Counted from the first letter of the stretch, positions 1 through 8,982 are shown. The stretch: DNA of 64,000 bases from Solirubrobacter deserti (GCF_003344625.1 NZ_QPKJ02000009.1:79408-143407), one strand, 5' to 3'. Notes: generated by a model from the letters alone, not told the origin. Translations and numbers: made by a program.

Positions 1-744
1 ACCCTGCGCGACCTGGGGATCGATCTCGCGACGATCCGCCGGGTGCTGGAGCGCGAGGTCAGCGTGCCGGACGTCGCGGCGGCGCACGCCGTCGCGCTCG
101 GTGCGCAGATCCGCGTCCTGCGCGTGCAGAAGGCCGTGCTGGAGGCGGTCGCACGACACGGAAGCGACCCACAGGAGCTACAGCGCATGCACAAGCTGGC
201 GAAATTGAGCGACGACGAGCGCAAGCGGATCGTCGCGAACTTCCTTGACACGGCGTTCGAGGGGTTAGACATGGACCCGGAGTTCGTCGCGCGGATGAAG
301 TCCGGGCTGCCGGAGTTGCCCGAGGAGCCGTCGCCCGAGCAGGTGGACGCGTGGATCGAGCTCGCCGAGCTCGTGCAGGACCCCGCGTTCGCGGCGAGCG
401 TCCGGCGCATGTCCGAGCAACACGCGGCGGCGCGCGCGAGCGGCGAGCCGATGCAGCCCGACGCCGGCTGGCAGCGGGCCGCGGAGCTCGTGAGCGAGCG
501 GGCGGGCGCGGCGCTCGCCGCCGGCGTGGACCCGGCTTCGGACGAGGCGGCGCGCATCGTCTCCGAGCTCGAGTCGGCCTTTCCGGGCGAGCACACGCGC
601 GCCGAGCTCGCCGACCGGATCGCGACCGGCACCGACCCCCAGGCCGAGCGCTATTGGCAGCTGCTGGCGATCATCAACGGCTGGCCGCCCGTGCCGACGA
701 CCGTGCCGGCGTGGGAGTGGTTCATCGCCGCGCTGCGCGCGTGA
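1..744 (+). CDS. MerR family transcriptional regulator, 5' end cut by window
   Basis: The frame is open from base 1 and ends with TGA at 742-744, so only the last 247 residues are visible. The first residues (DLGIDLATIRRVLE) match the end of a MerR winged-helix DNA-binding domain. They are followed by a dimerisation helix (about residues 20-60) and a mostly helical, acidic C-terminal part of about 170 residues that would be the effector domain. GTG at 43 is the first start codon inside the window but would remove the DNA-binding domain, so it is not the true start. The stop abuts the stop of the convergent dehydrogenase gene with no bases between. The ligand is unknown. The family call is solid; nothing shows what it regulates. 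Confidence 0.75.
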   Translation, partial: TLRDLGIDLATIRRVLEREVSVPDVAAAHAVALGAQIRVLRVQKAVLEAVARHGSDPQELQRMHKLAKLSDDERKRIVANFLDTAFEGLDMDPEFVARMKSGLPELPEEPSPEQVDAWIELAELVQDPAFAASVRRMSEQHAAARASGEPMQPDAGWQRAAELVSERAGAALAAGVDPASDEAARIVSELESAFPGEHTRAELADRIATGTDPQAERYWQLLAIINGWPPVPTTVPAWEWFIAALRA

Positions 745-3700
745 TCAGCGCACGTCGACGAGGCCGTCGTAGAGGCGGATGTCGTCGACGCGGCCGGTGA
801 ACCCGCCGACGCGCCACTCGTCCGTGCCGGGCCTCGCGGTGCGCTTGGCGGAGACGAGCCGGCCGTTGCGGTACGTACGCAGCGTCCTGCCGTCGAACGT
901 CATCGCCACGCGCGTCCAGCGGTTGCGCGGCACGGTCAGAGCGCGGGTCGTGAGCCGGAACGCCGAGCCGCGCTTGAGGATCGTGCCGGAGCGCTGGGCG
1001 TAGACGCGCGCCGTGAGCGTGAACGCGGCGTCCGTGCGCGGGCCGCGCAGGATGAAGCCCATGCGGGTGTTCTTGAGCCGCAGCGACTTAATCCACAGGC
1101 CGACGAGCCTCGGACCGGCCGGCGGCACGTCGACGCTGGGCGGCGGCAACGGCGCGGGGTTGAGCTGGGGCGGCGCGGGCGGGTCGACCGTCGGCGTCGC
1201 GGTCGGTTCCGGCGTGGGCGTGGGCGCGGGAGGCGTCGGTTCGGGGTCCGGCGCCGTGTCCGGCCACGCCCCGCCGGACACGTGCCCGTCCGGCTGCCAG
1301 CTGCCGGTGAGCCACGTGGCGGGGAACGCGCTGAAGCTCGCGTGCTGGGCCGCCCGCGAGGCGGCCGCGCGGTCGGCCCAGGCCAGCGTCCCGGCCGAGT
1401 CCGGCGGGTTGTGCAGGGCCAGCCAGTAGGAGCGGCCGGTCACGATCGGCACGCCCGCGGGCAGATAGGCGGTGTTCCAGGCCCCCGCGACCGGCCGCTC
1501 GATCGACCCCGAGCCGAGCAGCGCGCCCGGCGCGCCGGTGCGGTCCGAGTAGAGGCCGAGCATCATCCGCGACGCGCGGCTGGACTGGTCCAGCCAGACG
1601 CGCAGCGAGTTCGCGGTGCCGGTGACGGCTCCCGTCATCTGGAAGATCGAGCCGCGCCCGGGCTGGGCCGTGCCGACGTGGCTGCCGACGAGCTCGGTGC
1701 CCGCGAGGCTGGTCCGCGGCGGGCGCGTGAAGCGCGCCGTGATGGTCGTGGCGCCGGACTGCGGCGCGGTGACCCGGCCGTCCGGGCTCGAGCCGGCCCA
1801 GCCGGCGAAGGTCCACTCGCCGTCCTCGAACACCTGCTGCGGCGCGGCGCCCACGTCGTTGAGCGAGCGCGCGAGCACCGTGCGCGTGAAGGGGGTGAGC
1901 AGCGTCTCGCTTCCGAGCGACGCGAGCAGCCCGGCCGGCTCGCTCGTCACGGTGAGATCCGCGGTCTTCGGCATCAGCGTGACCGTCTCGGTCGTGCGCA
2001 GGCCGGAGCTGTCGACGGCGGTCACCGTCAACTCGAGGTGTGACGGGTACTCGTGGTCGGGCGCGACGAAGCTGCCGGACGCGACCCCGGCGTAGTCCTG
2101 CACCGGGTGCGTGTGGCAGCTGGCGGCATCCAGGCGCGAGCAGTGACGCAGTCGCAGCGACCACGTCAGCGACGAGGCCGGCAGCGTCACGCCCGCGCTC
2201 GACCGCGCGGAGCCGCTGAAGCGGACCGTGTCGCCGACCGCCCATGGGGTGGTGGGCACGTCGAGCGTGAGCGTCGGCGGCGCGCCGATCGTGATCGCCT
2301 GCGAGGCGGTGCCGGTCAGCCCGCGCGGGTCGGTCACGCGCAGGCGCACGGTCACGACGCCGGGCGAGCGGTAGGTGAACGAGGGCCGCGCGGCCGTCGA
2401 GTCGTCGTACTGGTTGTCGCCGTCCAGGTCCCAGGCGTAGGCGAGCGTCTGACGATCGGGGTCGGTCGACCCGCTGCCGTCGAAGTCGACCTTCAGCGGC
2501 ACGACGCCCGCCGTCGGCGTCGCCGAGATCCGCGCGGTCGGTGCCACGTTGTCGGCCTGGATGCGCTTGATCGAGCCGCCCAGCAGGTCGGCGTAGTAGA
2601 GCGCGCCGTCGGGGCCCTGCGTGAGCCACACCGGCCCGTCGGCGTTGGACGCGAACGTGCGCCGCGTGCTCATGTCCGGCAGGCCGTCCGTCCCGCGCAG
2701 CGCGACCCAGATGCACCGGCGTGAGTAGTCGCTGAAGAAGAGCGCGTCGCGGTACTCGGCGCCGAGCGTGGTGCCCGTGTAGAAGGTCAGCCCGGAGATC
2801 GACGACGAGCCGCTCGGGCACTTCTCGCCCGCGACGACCTTCTCGGCGTGGCCGTACGCGTAGTACGGCGCGGTGTGCGCGCCGGCGCCCTGACCGTAGA
2901 GCGTCTTGCACGAGCCGTTGTTGAGGGTCTCGTAGGACGTGCGCGCGCCGCCCTCGTAGCACGGCCAGCCGTAGTTGCGGACCTGCGCGAGGTTCTGCGT
3001 GCGGTTGATCTCCTCGTGCGTGTTCCAGCCGACGTCGCCGGACCAGACCTCGCTCGTGCCGGGCCGGAACGCGATCCGGAACGGGTTGCGCAGGCCGTAG
3101 GCGATGATGCGGCGCCGCTCGGGGTTGGCGTCGGAGATCGCCGGGTTGCCCGCGGACGCCGCGCCCGTGTCCGGGTTCACGCGCAGGATCGAGCCGTCGA
3201 GCGAGACCTTCTGCCCGGCCGGGCGGCGGAACGCCTGCGAGCGTAGCGCCCCGCCCTGCGAGGCCGCCCTGTCCGGCGCGCCGGGGTCGCCACAGGGGTT
3301 GACGGGGTTGCCGTCCTGCCCGTAGTCGGCCCAGTTGAACGACGCGCCGTCACCGGAGGACACGTACAGCTGGCCGTCGGGCCCGAACTCGATCGAACCC
3401 GTGGAGTGCGACGGGTACTGCTGGCACCAGTCCTCGATCAGCACCGTCTCGGTGCCGTCCGGCGCCAGGCGCGAGAGCCGGCCGCTGATCACGCAGCCGT
3501 CGTCGGTCGCGCCGGGCGGCGAGTCGCATTTGTCGCCCCAGCGTGGCTGCAAGGTGCTGTTGGGCGCCTTGTCGTACGCGTAGAGCACGTACACGTACGG
3601 GCGCGAGCTCGTGAACTGCGGGTCGAGCGCCATGCCCAGCAGCCCGCGGTCCCAGAAGTCGTGCACCTTGTTGCGCAGGTCGGCGTACGGCTGCGGCGAC

Positions 3701-3912
3701 GTGTCCGACAGGTTGTCGAACACGTTGATGATCCCGCTCTTGCTCGCGATGAACACGCGCCCGTCCGGGGCGAACCGGATCACCGTCGGATTGCCGAGAT
3801 TGCTCCAGGCCGTCGTCTGCGTGAGCCCGCTCGGCAGCACGGGGGTCGCCGACGCCGACGCGGCGCCGGCAAAGGCGCCCAGGACGACGAGCAATCCGAC
3901 CAGCCTCCGCAT
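745..3912 (-). CDS. Secreted PQQ-dependent sugar (sorbosone-type) dehydrogenase with PKD and LamG-like domains
   Basis: This 1055-residue protein starts at ATG 3912 with a signal peptide (about 1-22, cleavage near ASA-TP). Residues 25-450 form a glucose/sorbosone dehydrogenase beta-propeller, with LLGMALDPQF, GPDGQLYVSSGD, GLRNPFRIAF and GWPCYEG as typical blade motifs; members oxidise sugars with PQQ outside the membrane. A PKD domain follows (about 455-545, WDLDGDNQYDD), then an Ig-like region, a bacterial-repeat segment with FAGWAG, a beta-sandwich of about 150 residues, a Pro/Thr linker (about 887-935) and a LamG/concanavalin-like C-terminus (FDGRTLRTYRNGRLV). The accessory domains suggest binding to polysaccharide or the cell surface. 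Whether it really uses PQQ or is only a propeller homologue cannot be told by eye. Confidence 0.85.
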   Translation of the reverse strand: MRRLVGLLVVLGAFAGAASASATPVLPSGLTQTTAWSNLGNPTVIRFAPDGRVFIASKSGIINVFDNLSDTSPQPYADLRNKVHDFWDRGLLGMALDPQFTSSRPYVYVLYAYDKAPNSTLQPRWGDKCDSPPGATDDGCVISGRLSRLAPDGTETVLIEDWCQQYPSHSTGSIEFGPDGQLYVSSGDGASFNWADYGQDGNPVNPCGDPGAPDRAASQGGALRSQAFRRPAGQKVSLDGSILRVNPDTGAASAGNPAISDANPERRRIIAYGLRNPFRIAFRPGTSEVWSGDVGWNTHEEINRTQNLAQVRNYGWPCYEGGARTSYETLNNGSCKTLYGQGAGAHTAPYYAYGHAEKVVAGEKCPSGSSSISGLTFYTGTTLGAEYRDALFFSDYSRRCIWVALRGTDGLPDMSTRRTFASNADGPVWLTQGPDGALYYADLLGGSIKRIQADNVAPTARISATPTAGVVPLKVDFDGSGSTDPDRQTLAYAWDLDGDNQYDDSTAARPSFTYRSPGVVTVRLRVTDPRGLTGTASQAITIGAPPTLTLDVPTTPWAVGDTVRFSGSARSSAGVTLPASSLTWSLRLRHCSRLDAASCHTHPVQDYAGVASGSFVAPDHEYPSHLELTVTAVDSSGLRTTETVTLMPKTADLTVTSEPAGLLASLGSETLLTPFTRTVLARSLNDVGAAPQQVFEDGEWTFAGWAGSSPDGRVTAPQSGATTITARFTRPPRTSLAGTELVGSHVGTAQPGRGSIFQMTGAVTGTANSLRVWLDQSSRASRMMLGLYSDRTGAPGALLGSGSIERPVAGAWNTAYLPAGVPIVTGRSYWLALHNPPDSAGTLAWADRAAASRAAQHASFSAFPATWLTGSWQPDGHVSGGAWPDTAPDPEPTPPAPTPTPEPTATPTVDPPAPPQLNPAPLPPPSVDVPPAGPRLVGLWIKSLRLKNTRMGFILRGPRTDAAFTLTARVYAQRSGTILKRGSAFRLTTRALTVPRNRWTRVAMTFDGRTLRTYRNGRLVSAKRTARPGTDEWRVGGFTGRVDDIRLYDGLVDVR

Positions 3913-3972
3913 GCCCGGAAGCTAGTGCTCTTTCGACGCTTTCTCGCGTGGATATTCGTCCATCCGGCGTGC

Positions 3973-4215
3973 CTAGCCGTGCCGGCGCGCGCCTCGGCGA
4001 CCGTGACGGAACAGCAGGTGCGCCGCGAGCAGCACGGAGAACGTGCCGCACAGCGGCCAGGCGAGCTCTGGCTGGCCGGTGACGAAGTAGCCGATCGCGT
4101 AGACCGCGGCGAGCCCGCCGCCGATGATGAGGACGAGCAGGCTCATCCCGACCGCGAAGTCCCACAACGGCGTGGTCGAGACGTCGGCGTACGGATCTGA
4201 GTGATCCCGGGGCAC
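3973..4215 (-). CDS. Small two-helix membrane protein
   Basis: This hypothetical protein has about 80 residues and two hydrophobic helices (LWDFAVGMSLLVLIIGGGLA and the stretch around LAWPLCGTFSVLLAAHLLF), separated by a short loop and followed by a basic tail (RHGRRGARRHG). I use GTG 4215, which begins 19 bases past the stop of the upstream PadR gene. GTG 4257 in the same frame would lengthen it by 14 residues and overlap that gene. It lies downstream of padR on the same strand and may be co-transcribed. No function is recognised. Confidence 0.55.
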   Translation of the reverse strand: MPRDHSDPYADVSTTPLWDFAVGMSLLVLIIGGGLAAVYAIGYFVTGQPELAWPLCGTFSVLLAAHLLFRHGRRGARRHG

Positions 4216-4234
4216 GGTCGCTCTGGTGGCGACC

Positions 4235-4738
4235 CTACGCCTCCTCGGCCTGCTCACGCAACCACTGCTGCATGACGGTGCTCGTGCGCAGGCCCAGATC
4301 CACCGTGCTGCGGAACGGGTGCTTGCGCGGGAGCGCGTCGAGCGCCTCCGCCGTCTGGCGCAGCATCGCGACGTACTGCTCCGTGTAGGCGAGCTCGCGC
4401 TCGACGGCAGCGCGGCGGTCCTCCGGCTCTAGCAGCGCGAGCAGGAACCAGCGCACCGCGGTCTCGTTGCGCTGGTTGCGATTGGCCTCGCCCTCGATCA
4501 GCCACGTCCGGATCTCGTCGTGGCCCGCGGGGGTGACGGCGTAGGTGCGGCTGTTGCGCGCGCCCTCGCCGACGACCTCCACCATGCCCGCCTCCTGGAG
4601 CCGGGCGAGCTCGGGGTAGATCTGGCTGTGGCTCGCGTGCCATGCCGTGCCCAGCGAGACGTCGAACTTCTGTGCGAGCTCGTAGCCCGTGGCCGGCTGC
4701 ACGGCGAGCAGTCCGAGGAGCGCGTGGCGGAGGGACAC
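4235..4738 (-). CDS. PadR family transcriptional repressor
   Basis: The sequence beginning VSLRHALLGLLAVQPATGYEL is a classic PadR winged-helix start, so I place the start at GTG 4738 (167 residues). ATG 4768 in frame would add ten residues that fall inside the putative operator. The C-terminal half (about 90-167) is the coiled-coil dimerisation domain of PadR subfamily 2 (VRWFLLALLEPEDRR, AYTEQYVAMLRQ). PadR proteins repress divergent efflux pumps and are released by phenolics or drugs. Here the divergent neighbour is an MFS exporter with GACAT-rich DNA between them, which makes autoregulated control of that pump the most likely role. Confidence 0.85.
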   Translation of the reverse strand: MSLRHALLGLLAVQPATGYELAQKFDVSLGTAWHASHSQIYPELARLQEAGMVEVVGEGARNSRTYAVTPAGHDEIRTWLIEGEANRNQRNETAVRWFLLALLEPEDRRAAVERELAYTEQYVAMLRQTAEALDALPRKHPFRSTVDLGLRTSTVMQQWLREQAEEA

Positions 4739-4761
4739 CTGCCGCCATCGTACTGTCCGGA

Positions 4762-4796
4762 TTGACATGTCGACATAGACATGTAAGCCTCGACAT
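4762..4796. promoter_or_regulatory. PadR-type operator and promoter between padR and MFS gene
   Basis: The region holds four copies of GACAT (4764, 4772, 4778, 4792). It contains a perfect 10-base palindrome ATGTCGACAT (4767-4776) and two ACATGT hexamers (4765-4770, 4779-4784). ATGT/ACAT half-sites are the known PadR recognition style. TTGACA at 4762-4767 could be a -35 element for the MFS gene, whose ATG at 4797 leaves almost no leader. No clear -10 is seen. Confidence 0.55.
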
Positions 4797-6149
4797 ATGA
4801 CTGCGAACCGCCAACGACTGCTCCTTGCCGCCGTGATGTCCGGCCTGCTGCTCGCGATGCTCGACCAGACGATCGTCGGCACCGCGCTGCCCGCGATCGT
4901 CGAGCGGCTGGGTGGCTCGGAGTCGCTGTACGTGTGGGTCGTCACCGCGTACCTGGTGCCGGCGACGGTGTCGTTGCCGATCTACGCGCGGCTGTCGGAT
5001 CGTTGGGGACGGCGCGCGCTGCTGCTTGTCGGGATGGCGATCTTCCTGCTCGGCTCGGGTCTGTCGGCGGCGGCGCAGACGATGGAGCAACTGGTCGCGT
5101 TCCGCGCGCTGCAGGGGCTCGGTGCGGGCGCGCTCGAGGGCTTGAGCTTCATCCTCGTCGCCGACCTCTACGGCGGCAAGCGCAACGCGGCGCTGCAGGG
5201 CGCGCTCGCGGGCCTGATGGGCGTGAGCTTCATCGCCGGGCCGCTGCTGGGCGGGTTCATCGCGGACGGGATCGGCTGGCGGTGGGTGTTCCTCGTGAAC
5301 CTGCCGATCGGGCTCGCCGCGCTGGCCGTGGTCGCGTCGGTGCTGCCGGCGAGCGTGGGGCGCAGTGAGGACCGGCGCGCTCGGCTGGACCTGGCCGGGA
5401 TCGGGCTGCTGACGCTCGCGATCGGGCTCGTGCTGATCGGCCTGAGCGAGCGGGTGTGGCCGTTGGTCGCCGCGGGGTTGCTGCCGCTGGCCGCGTTCGT
5501 CGCGGTGGAGCGGCGGGCCGCGGCGCCGATCATGCCGCCCGCGCTGTTCGCGGAGCGTCGGACGGCGGCGATCCTCGTCGCGGGCACCTTCGGCGCGTTC
5601 GGCATGTTCGCGACGCTGCTCCTGCTCCCGCGCTACTTCCAGAGCGTCGAGGACGTGAGCGCCACGCACTCCGGGGTGCTGCTGTATCCGCTGCTGGTCG
5701 GGCTGATCGTGTCGATCAACGTCGCCGGCGGCGTGATCATGAAGCGCGGGGAGTTCCGCACGGTGATCCTCGGCGGCACGGTGCTGATCGGGCTGGGCGC
5801 ATTCGGCTTCGCGACCTTCGACGGCGGCACCCCGCGCTGGGAGGCCATGGTCTTCATGGCGCTGATCGGGCTCGGCGTGGGGCCGCAGCTGTCGGGACTG
5901 CAGATCGCGCTCACCCGCACGCTGGCGCCCGCGCGGATCGGCGGCGGGCTCGGCGCGCTGATGCTGCTGCGGCAGGTCGGCGCGGCGGTGGCGTTGGCCG
6001 CCGCCGAGACGCTCTACCTGCGCGGCGACGATCCCGCCGTCGCCGCGGGGACGGGCATCGTCGTCATCGCGCTCGTGGGTGCGGTGATCGCGTCGGCGGC
6101 GCTGCTCTCCGTGCCACGGCCCGCAACACGGTTCGCGCTGGCAGCATGA
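4797..6149 (+). CDS. MFS drug exporter (DHA2-like)
   Basis: The gene encodes a 450-residue polytopic membrane protein. The first helix carries MLDQTIVGTALPAI, typical of the DHA2 drug:H+ antiporters (EmrB/QacA type). Motif A appears as ARLSDRWGRRALL near residue 65, and the helix-5 antiporter motif as GVSFIAGPLLGGFIADGIGWRW. The length suits 12-14 transmembrane segments. It probably exports a hydrophobic toxic compound by proton exchange and is likely controlled by the divergent PadR repressor. Its last 86 bases overlap the end of the convergent second MFS gene. The substrate cannot be inferred. Confidence 0.85.
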   Translation: MTANRQRLLLAAVMSGLLLAMLDQTIVGTALPAIVERLGGSESLYVWVVTAYLVPATVSLPIYARLSDRWGRRALLLVGMAIFLLGSGLSAAAQTMEQLVAFRALQGLGAGALEGLSFILVADLYGGKRNAALQGALAGLMGVSFIAGPLLGGFIADGIGWRWVFLVNLPIGLAALAVVASVLPASVGRSEDRRARLDLAGIGLLTLAIGLVLIGLSERVWPLVAAGLLPLAAFVAVERRAAAPIMPPALFAERRTAAILVAGTFGAFGMFATLLLLPRYFQSVEDVSATHSGVLLYPLLVGLIVSINVAGGVIMKRGEFRTVILGGTVLIGLGAFGFATFDGGTPRWEAMVFMALIGLGVGPQLSGLQIALTRTLAPARIGGGLGALMLLRQVGAAVALAAAETLYLRGDDPAVAAGTGIVVIALVGAVIASAALLSVPRPATRFALAA

Positions 6150-7389
6150 GCGCGAGCACCGCCGCGCCCACGAACCCGAGCGGCAGGAACAGCGCGAGCC
6201 CGAACGCGGTGCCGAGCTGCGCCGACGTCGCCAGCAGCGCGGACGCCAGGCCCTGATCGGACGCGTCGACCGCGGCGGTGCCCTGCGCGGTCGACGCCAC
6301 CGAAGCCAGCCCGAGTCCCGCGCCCATGACGACGAACGCGACCAGCATCACCGGGATGGCGGGCGAGATCGCGAGCGCCAGCCCGCCCGCCCCGATCGCC
6401 GCCAGCCCGCCCGGGATCGCTCCGCGCCGCGGCCCGAGCAGCGAGGCCCCGATCACCGCCAGGTTGAACGGCGGGAACAGCAGCCCGGCGGTCGCCGGCG
6501 AGAGTCCGAGGTCCTGCTGCACGTGCAGCACGCACAGCAGGGCGATGGGCGTGGTCGTGGCGGTGAGGACGGCCGCGACCGCATTGGGGGAGAGGACGGC
6601 GCGGCGGCCGAGCACGCGCCGGTCGAGCAACGGGTTGGCCGCGCGCCGCTCGACGAAGAAGAGCGCGGCGAGCAGCACGGCGGCGAGCACGAGCGCGAGG
6701 GGATAGCCGGAGAGCGCGAGTACGAGCGCGCCGAGGCCGGTCGTGACGAGCACCGCGCCGGGGAGGTCGAGCGAGGCGGCGTGCGGCGAGGCGGCGGTGG
6801 CGGCGTGCGGCGAGGCCGCGTCCTCCTCATCGCGCGGGTCCGCGGCGCGGCTCTCCTCGAGCACGCGCGGCGCGAGCAGGGCCGCGACCAGGCAGACGGG
6901 CACGTTGACCAGGAACACCCAGCGCCAGTCGAGCCAGCCGCTCAGCAGGCCGCCGAGCACCCAGCCGCTGGCGCCGCCGCCGGCCGCCGCGGCGGTCCAC
7001 CAGCCCAGCGCGCGGCCGCGGGCGCGCCCCGAGGGCCGGGCCGCGGTGACGAGCGCCAGCGCCGCGGGGGAGACGAGCGCCGCGCCGACGCCCTGCAGCG
7101 CGCGGCCCGTCAGCAGCAGCGCGCCGCTCGGGGCCAACGCGCACAGCAGCGACGCGCCGCCGAACACCCACAGGCCCGCGGTGAAGGTCAGGCGCCGGCC
7201 GTACCGGTCGGCGATGCGGCCCGCCGCCAGCAGGCAGCCGCCGAACACGAGCGGATAGACGGTCACGACCCACCCGAGGACCAGCTCGGACAAGCCGAGG
7301 TCGTCCTGGACGACCGGCAACGCGATGGCCACGATCGTCACGTCGAGGACGATCACGAACTGCGCGACGCACGGGAGCCCGACCTTCAT
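6064..7389 (-). CDS. Second MFS transporter
   Basis: This is a 441-residue transporter when started at ATG 7389 (MKVGLPCVAQFVIVLDVTIV); longer in-frame starts would overlap the divergent CGNR gene. DVTIVAIALPVVQDDLG in helix 1 and GRIADRYGRRLTF (motif A) place it among DHA2-type exporters. It contains an unusual hydrophilic Ala/Ser/His insert after about residue 195 (ASPHAATAASPHAAS), a near-exact tandem repeat in the central loop. It lies divergent from a CGNR regulator, which may control it. Its 3' end runs 86 bases into the opposing MFS gene, so both C-termini are encoded on opposite strands of the same DNA. Confidence 0.8.
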   Translation of the reverse strand: MKVGLPCVAQFVIVLDVTIVAIALPVVQDDLGLSELVLGWVVTVYPLVFGGCLLAAGRIADRYGRRLTFTAGLWVFGGASLLCALAPSGALLLTGRALQGVGAALVSPAALALVTAARPSGRARGRALGWWTAAAAGGGASGWVLGGLLSGWLDWRWVFLVNVPVCLVAALLAPRVLEESRAADPRDEEDAASPHAATAASPHAASLDLPGAVLVTTGLGALVLALSGYPLALVLAAVLLAALFFVERRAANPLLDRRVLGRRAVLSPNAVAAVLTATTTPIALLCVLHVQQDLGLSPATAGLLFPPFNLAVIGASLLGPRRGAIPGGLAAIGAGGLALAISPAIPVMLVAFVVMGAGLGLASVASTAQGTAAVDASDQGLASALLATSAQLGTAFGLALFLPLGFVGAAVLALMLPARTVLRAVARRAAPPTRSPHPRAR

Positions 7390-7429
7390 CCCACCAGGCT
7401 GCCCGGCCCTGTTACCCTCAAACACGCTT

Positions 7430-7966
7430 ATGGTGGAAACACCACCGACCGCGGCGAACATGCGGCTCGACGGCGGGCATCCGGCGCTCGACCTCGTGAA
7501 CACGATCTACGGGCAGGTCGGACAGCCGCCGGAGCACGACGTGCTGCAGACGCCGGAGGACTTGCGCACGTTCGCGGCGCGCGTGGGCGTCGGACACGAG
7601 GCCGACGCGGCGGCGGTGAAGGCCGCGCGCGACCTGCGCGCCGCGTGCGAGGCCGCGTTCCGCGACGCAGACGCCGACGCGCTCGCCGTCCACGCGCGCG
7701 CCGCGTACGCCGCCGGCCGCCTCGAACCCGGCGGCTGGACGTGGCCCGACGAGGACCCGCTCAGCATCGTCCATCGCCTCGCGCACGCCGCCACCCAGCT
7801 CATCAGCAGCGAAGACCTGGACCGCCTCCGGGGCTGCAACGACTGCTGCTGGCTCTACCTCGACCGCTCGAAGAACCGCAGCCGCAAGTGGTGCTCGATG
7901 GCCGACTGCGGCACCAACGCCAAGAAGCGCCGCTACGTCGAGAAGCGTCGGCTCAGCCGGCCTTAG
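7430..7966 (+). CDS. CGNR zinc-finger protein (putative stress-regulated regulator)
   Basis: The protein has 178 residues from ATG 7430. The N-terminal part (MRLDGGHPALDLVNT onwards) is the ABATE/DUF1470 helical domain. The C-terminus holds the CGNR zinc finger: four Cys in CNDCCWLYLDRSKNRSR followed by KWCSMADCG and the basic KKRRYVEKR. The family is thought to bind nucleic acid and regulate transcription in actinobacteria. It is divergent from an MFS gene (start to start 40 bases), so control of that exporter is plausible. It overlaps the next gene convergently by 14 bases. A small hairpin covers its first codons. Confidence 0.8.
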   Translation: MVETPPTAANMRLDGGHPALDLVNTIYGQVGQPPEHDVLQTPEDLRTFAARVGVGHEADAAAVKAARDLRAACEAAFRDADADALAVHARAAYAAGRLEPGGWTWPDEDPLSIVHRLAHAATQLISSEDLDRLRGCNDCCWLYLDRSKNRSRKWCSMADCGTNAKKRRYVEKRRLSRP

Positions 7967-8834
7967 CCGCGGGCGCCGCCTGGAGGCGCTCCTCGGTGCC
8001 GGCCAGCAGCCCGCGTGTCCAGCGCTCGCTGAAGCCGGCGACGATCGCCAGCGCGATGAAGAAGTGCGTGCCCTGCGCGCCTTCGGCGACCTCGAGCGGC
8101 ACGATCCCGGACTGCAGCAGCACGTAGGCCAGCAGCCCGCTGAGCGCGCCGACCAGCGGCCGCAGCGCACCCGCGGCGACGAGCGGCCCGATGCCGGACT
8201 CGGCGTGCGCGAACAGCGTGTGCAGCTTCAGGTTGCCGGACGTCATCCCGAACAGCACGCTCAGCACCGCGCCCAGCCCGCCGGCGAGCAGCATGGCGAA
8301 CAGCATCCAAGGGCTGTCGCCGGTCTCGGGCACCGCCTCCAGCCCGAGCGTCATCCCGGTGCCGGCCGCGGAGGTCAGCAGGAGCCCGACGCCGAGACCG
8401 CCGAGGTAGCGCAGCTGCGCGCGGCGCTGGGACGCGCGCGCGAAGTAGGCCTCGGCACGCTTGCACGCCGTCTCCAGGTACTTCATCTGCGAGCACTTGA
8501 CGTTGTCGTGGCCGGCCTTGCGCATCGCCGCCTCGCGGTCGAGCTCGCGGAAGATGCCGGAGATCACGCCGTAGACCATCTGCAGGCACAGCGAGCGGTC
8601 GCGCCCGGACGTGAACGTCAGGTGGACCTGGCGGGAGAGCGTGTAGGCGCGGAACAACAGCTCCTCGATGTCCTGCGGCATGCGCACGTCGGGCGCCACC
8701 GAGAACTCGAGCCGGTCACGCTTCTCCGACTCGTTGCGGTAGAGCTCGATCGAGACCGCGATGCACGTGCCCTCGTAGCGCTCGATCGGGGTGTGGGGCT
8801 CGTTCACGGCCGAGAATGTCCCGCTCGTCAACAC
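7953..8834 (-). CDS. Conserved membrane protein of unknown function
   Basis: The protein has 293 residues starting at GTG 8834. The first about 145 residues are soluble and end in a helical stretch rich in charged residues (CKRAEAYFARASQRRAQLRY). Four or five hydrophobic helices follow (LGGLGVGLLLTSAAGTGMTL, WMLFAMLLAGGLGAVLSVLFG, PLVGALSGLLAYVLLQSG, FFIALAIVAGFSERW). The ending resembles the C-terminal four-helix part of some predicted cell-envelope sensors, but I do not recognise the family. It is divergent from the RHS gene, with an inverted repeat at its start. Confidence 0.65.
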   Translation of the reverse strand: MLTSGTFSAVNEPHTPIERYEGTCIAVSIELYRNESEKRDRLEFSVAPDVRMPQDIEELLFRAYTLSRQVHLTFTSGRDRSLCLQMVYGVISGIFRELDREAAMRKAGHDNVKCSQMKYLETACKRAEAYFARASQRRAQLRYLGGLGVGLLLTSAAGTGMTLGLEAVPETGDSPWMLFAMLLAGGLGAVLSVLFGMTSGNLKLHTLFAHAESGIGPLVAAGALRPLVGALSGLLAYVLLQSGIVPLEVAEGAQGTHFFIALAIVAGFSERWTRGLLAGTEERLQAAPAAKAG

Positions 8835-8855
8835 CTTGTGCCATCACTCACAAGG
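8834..8855. promoter_or_regulatory. Inverted repeat, possible operator
   Basis: Arms CCTTGTG and CACAAGG (7 bases each) flank an 8-base centre, so the half-site spacing is one helical turn or more. The repeat touches the GTG start of the minus-strand membrane protein and lies about 130 bases upstream of the RHS gene. It could be an operator for either gene. The regulator is unknown. Confidence 0.35.
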
Positions 8856-8982
8856 GCGAACCAGCTCACCCCTATGGGTACGGATAACCCGCACCCGAAC
8901 ATCGCGGCTGCTCGGAGGTTCAACTGGACCGGATCGTCCAGGCTGCGGAGCAACCTCGACTCGGTAAGGAGACCGGCCACAC

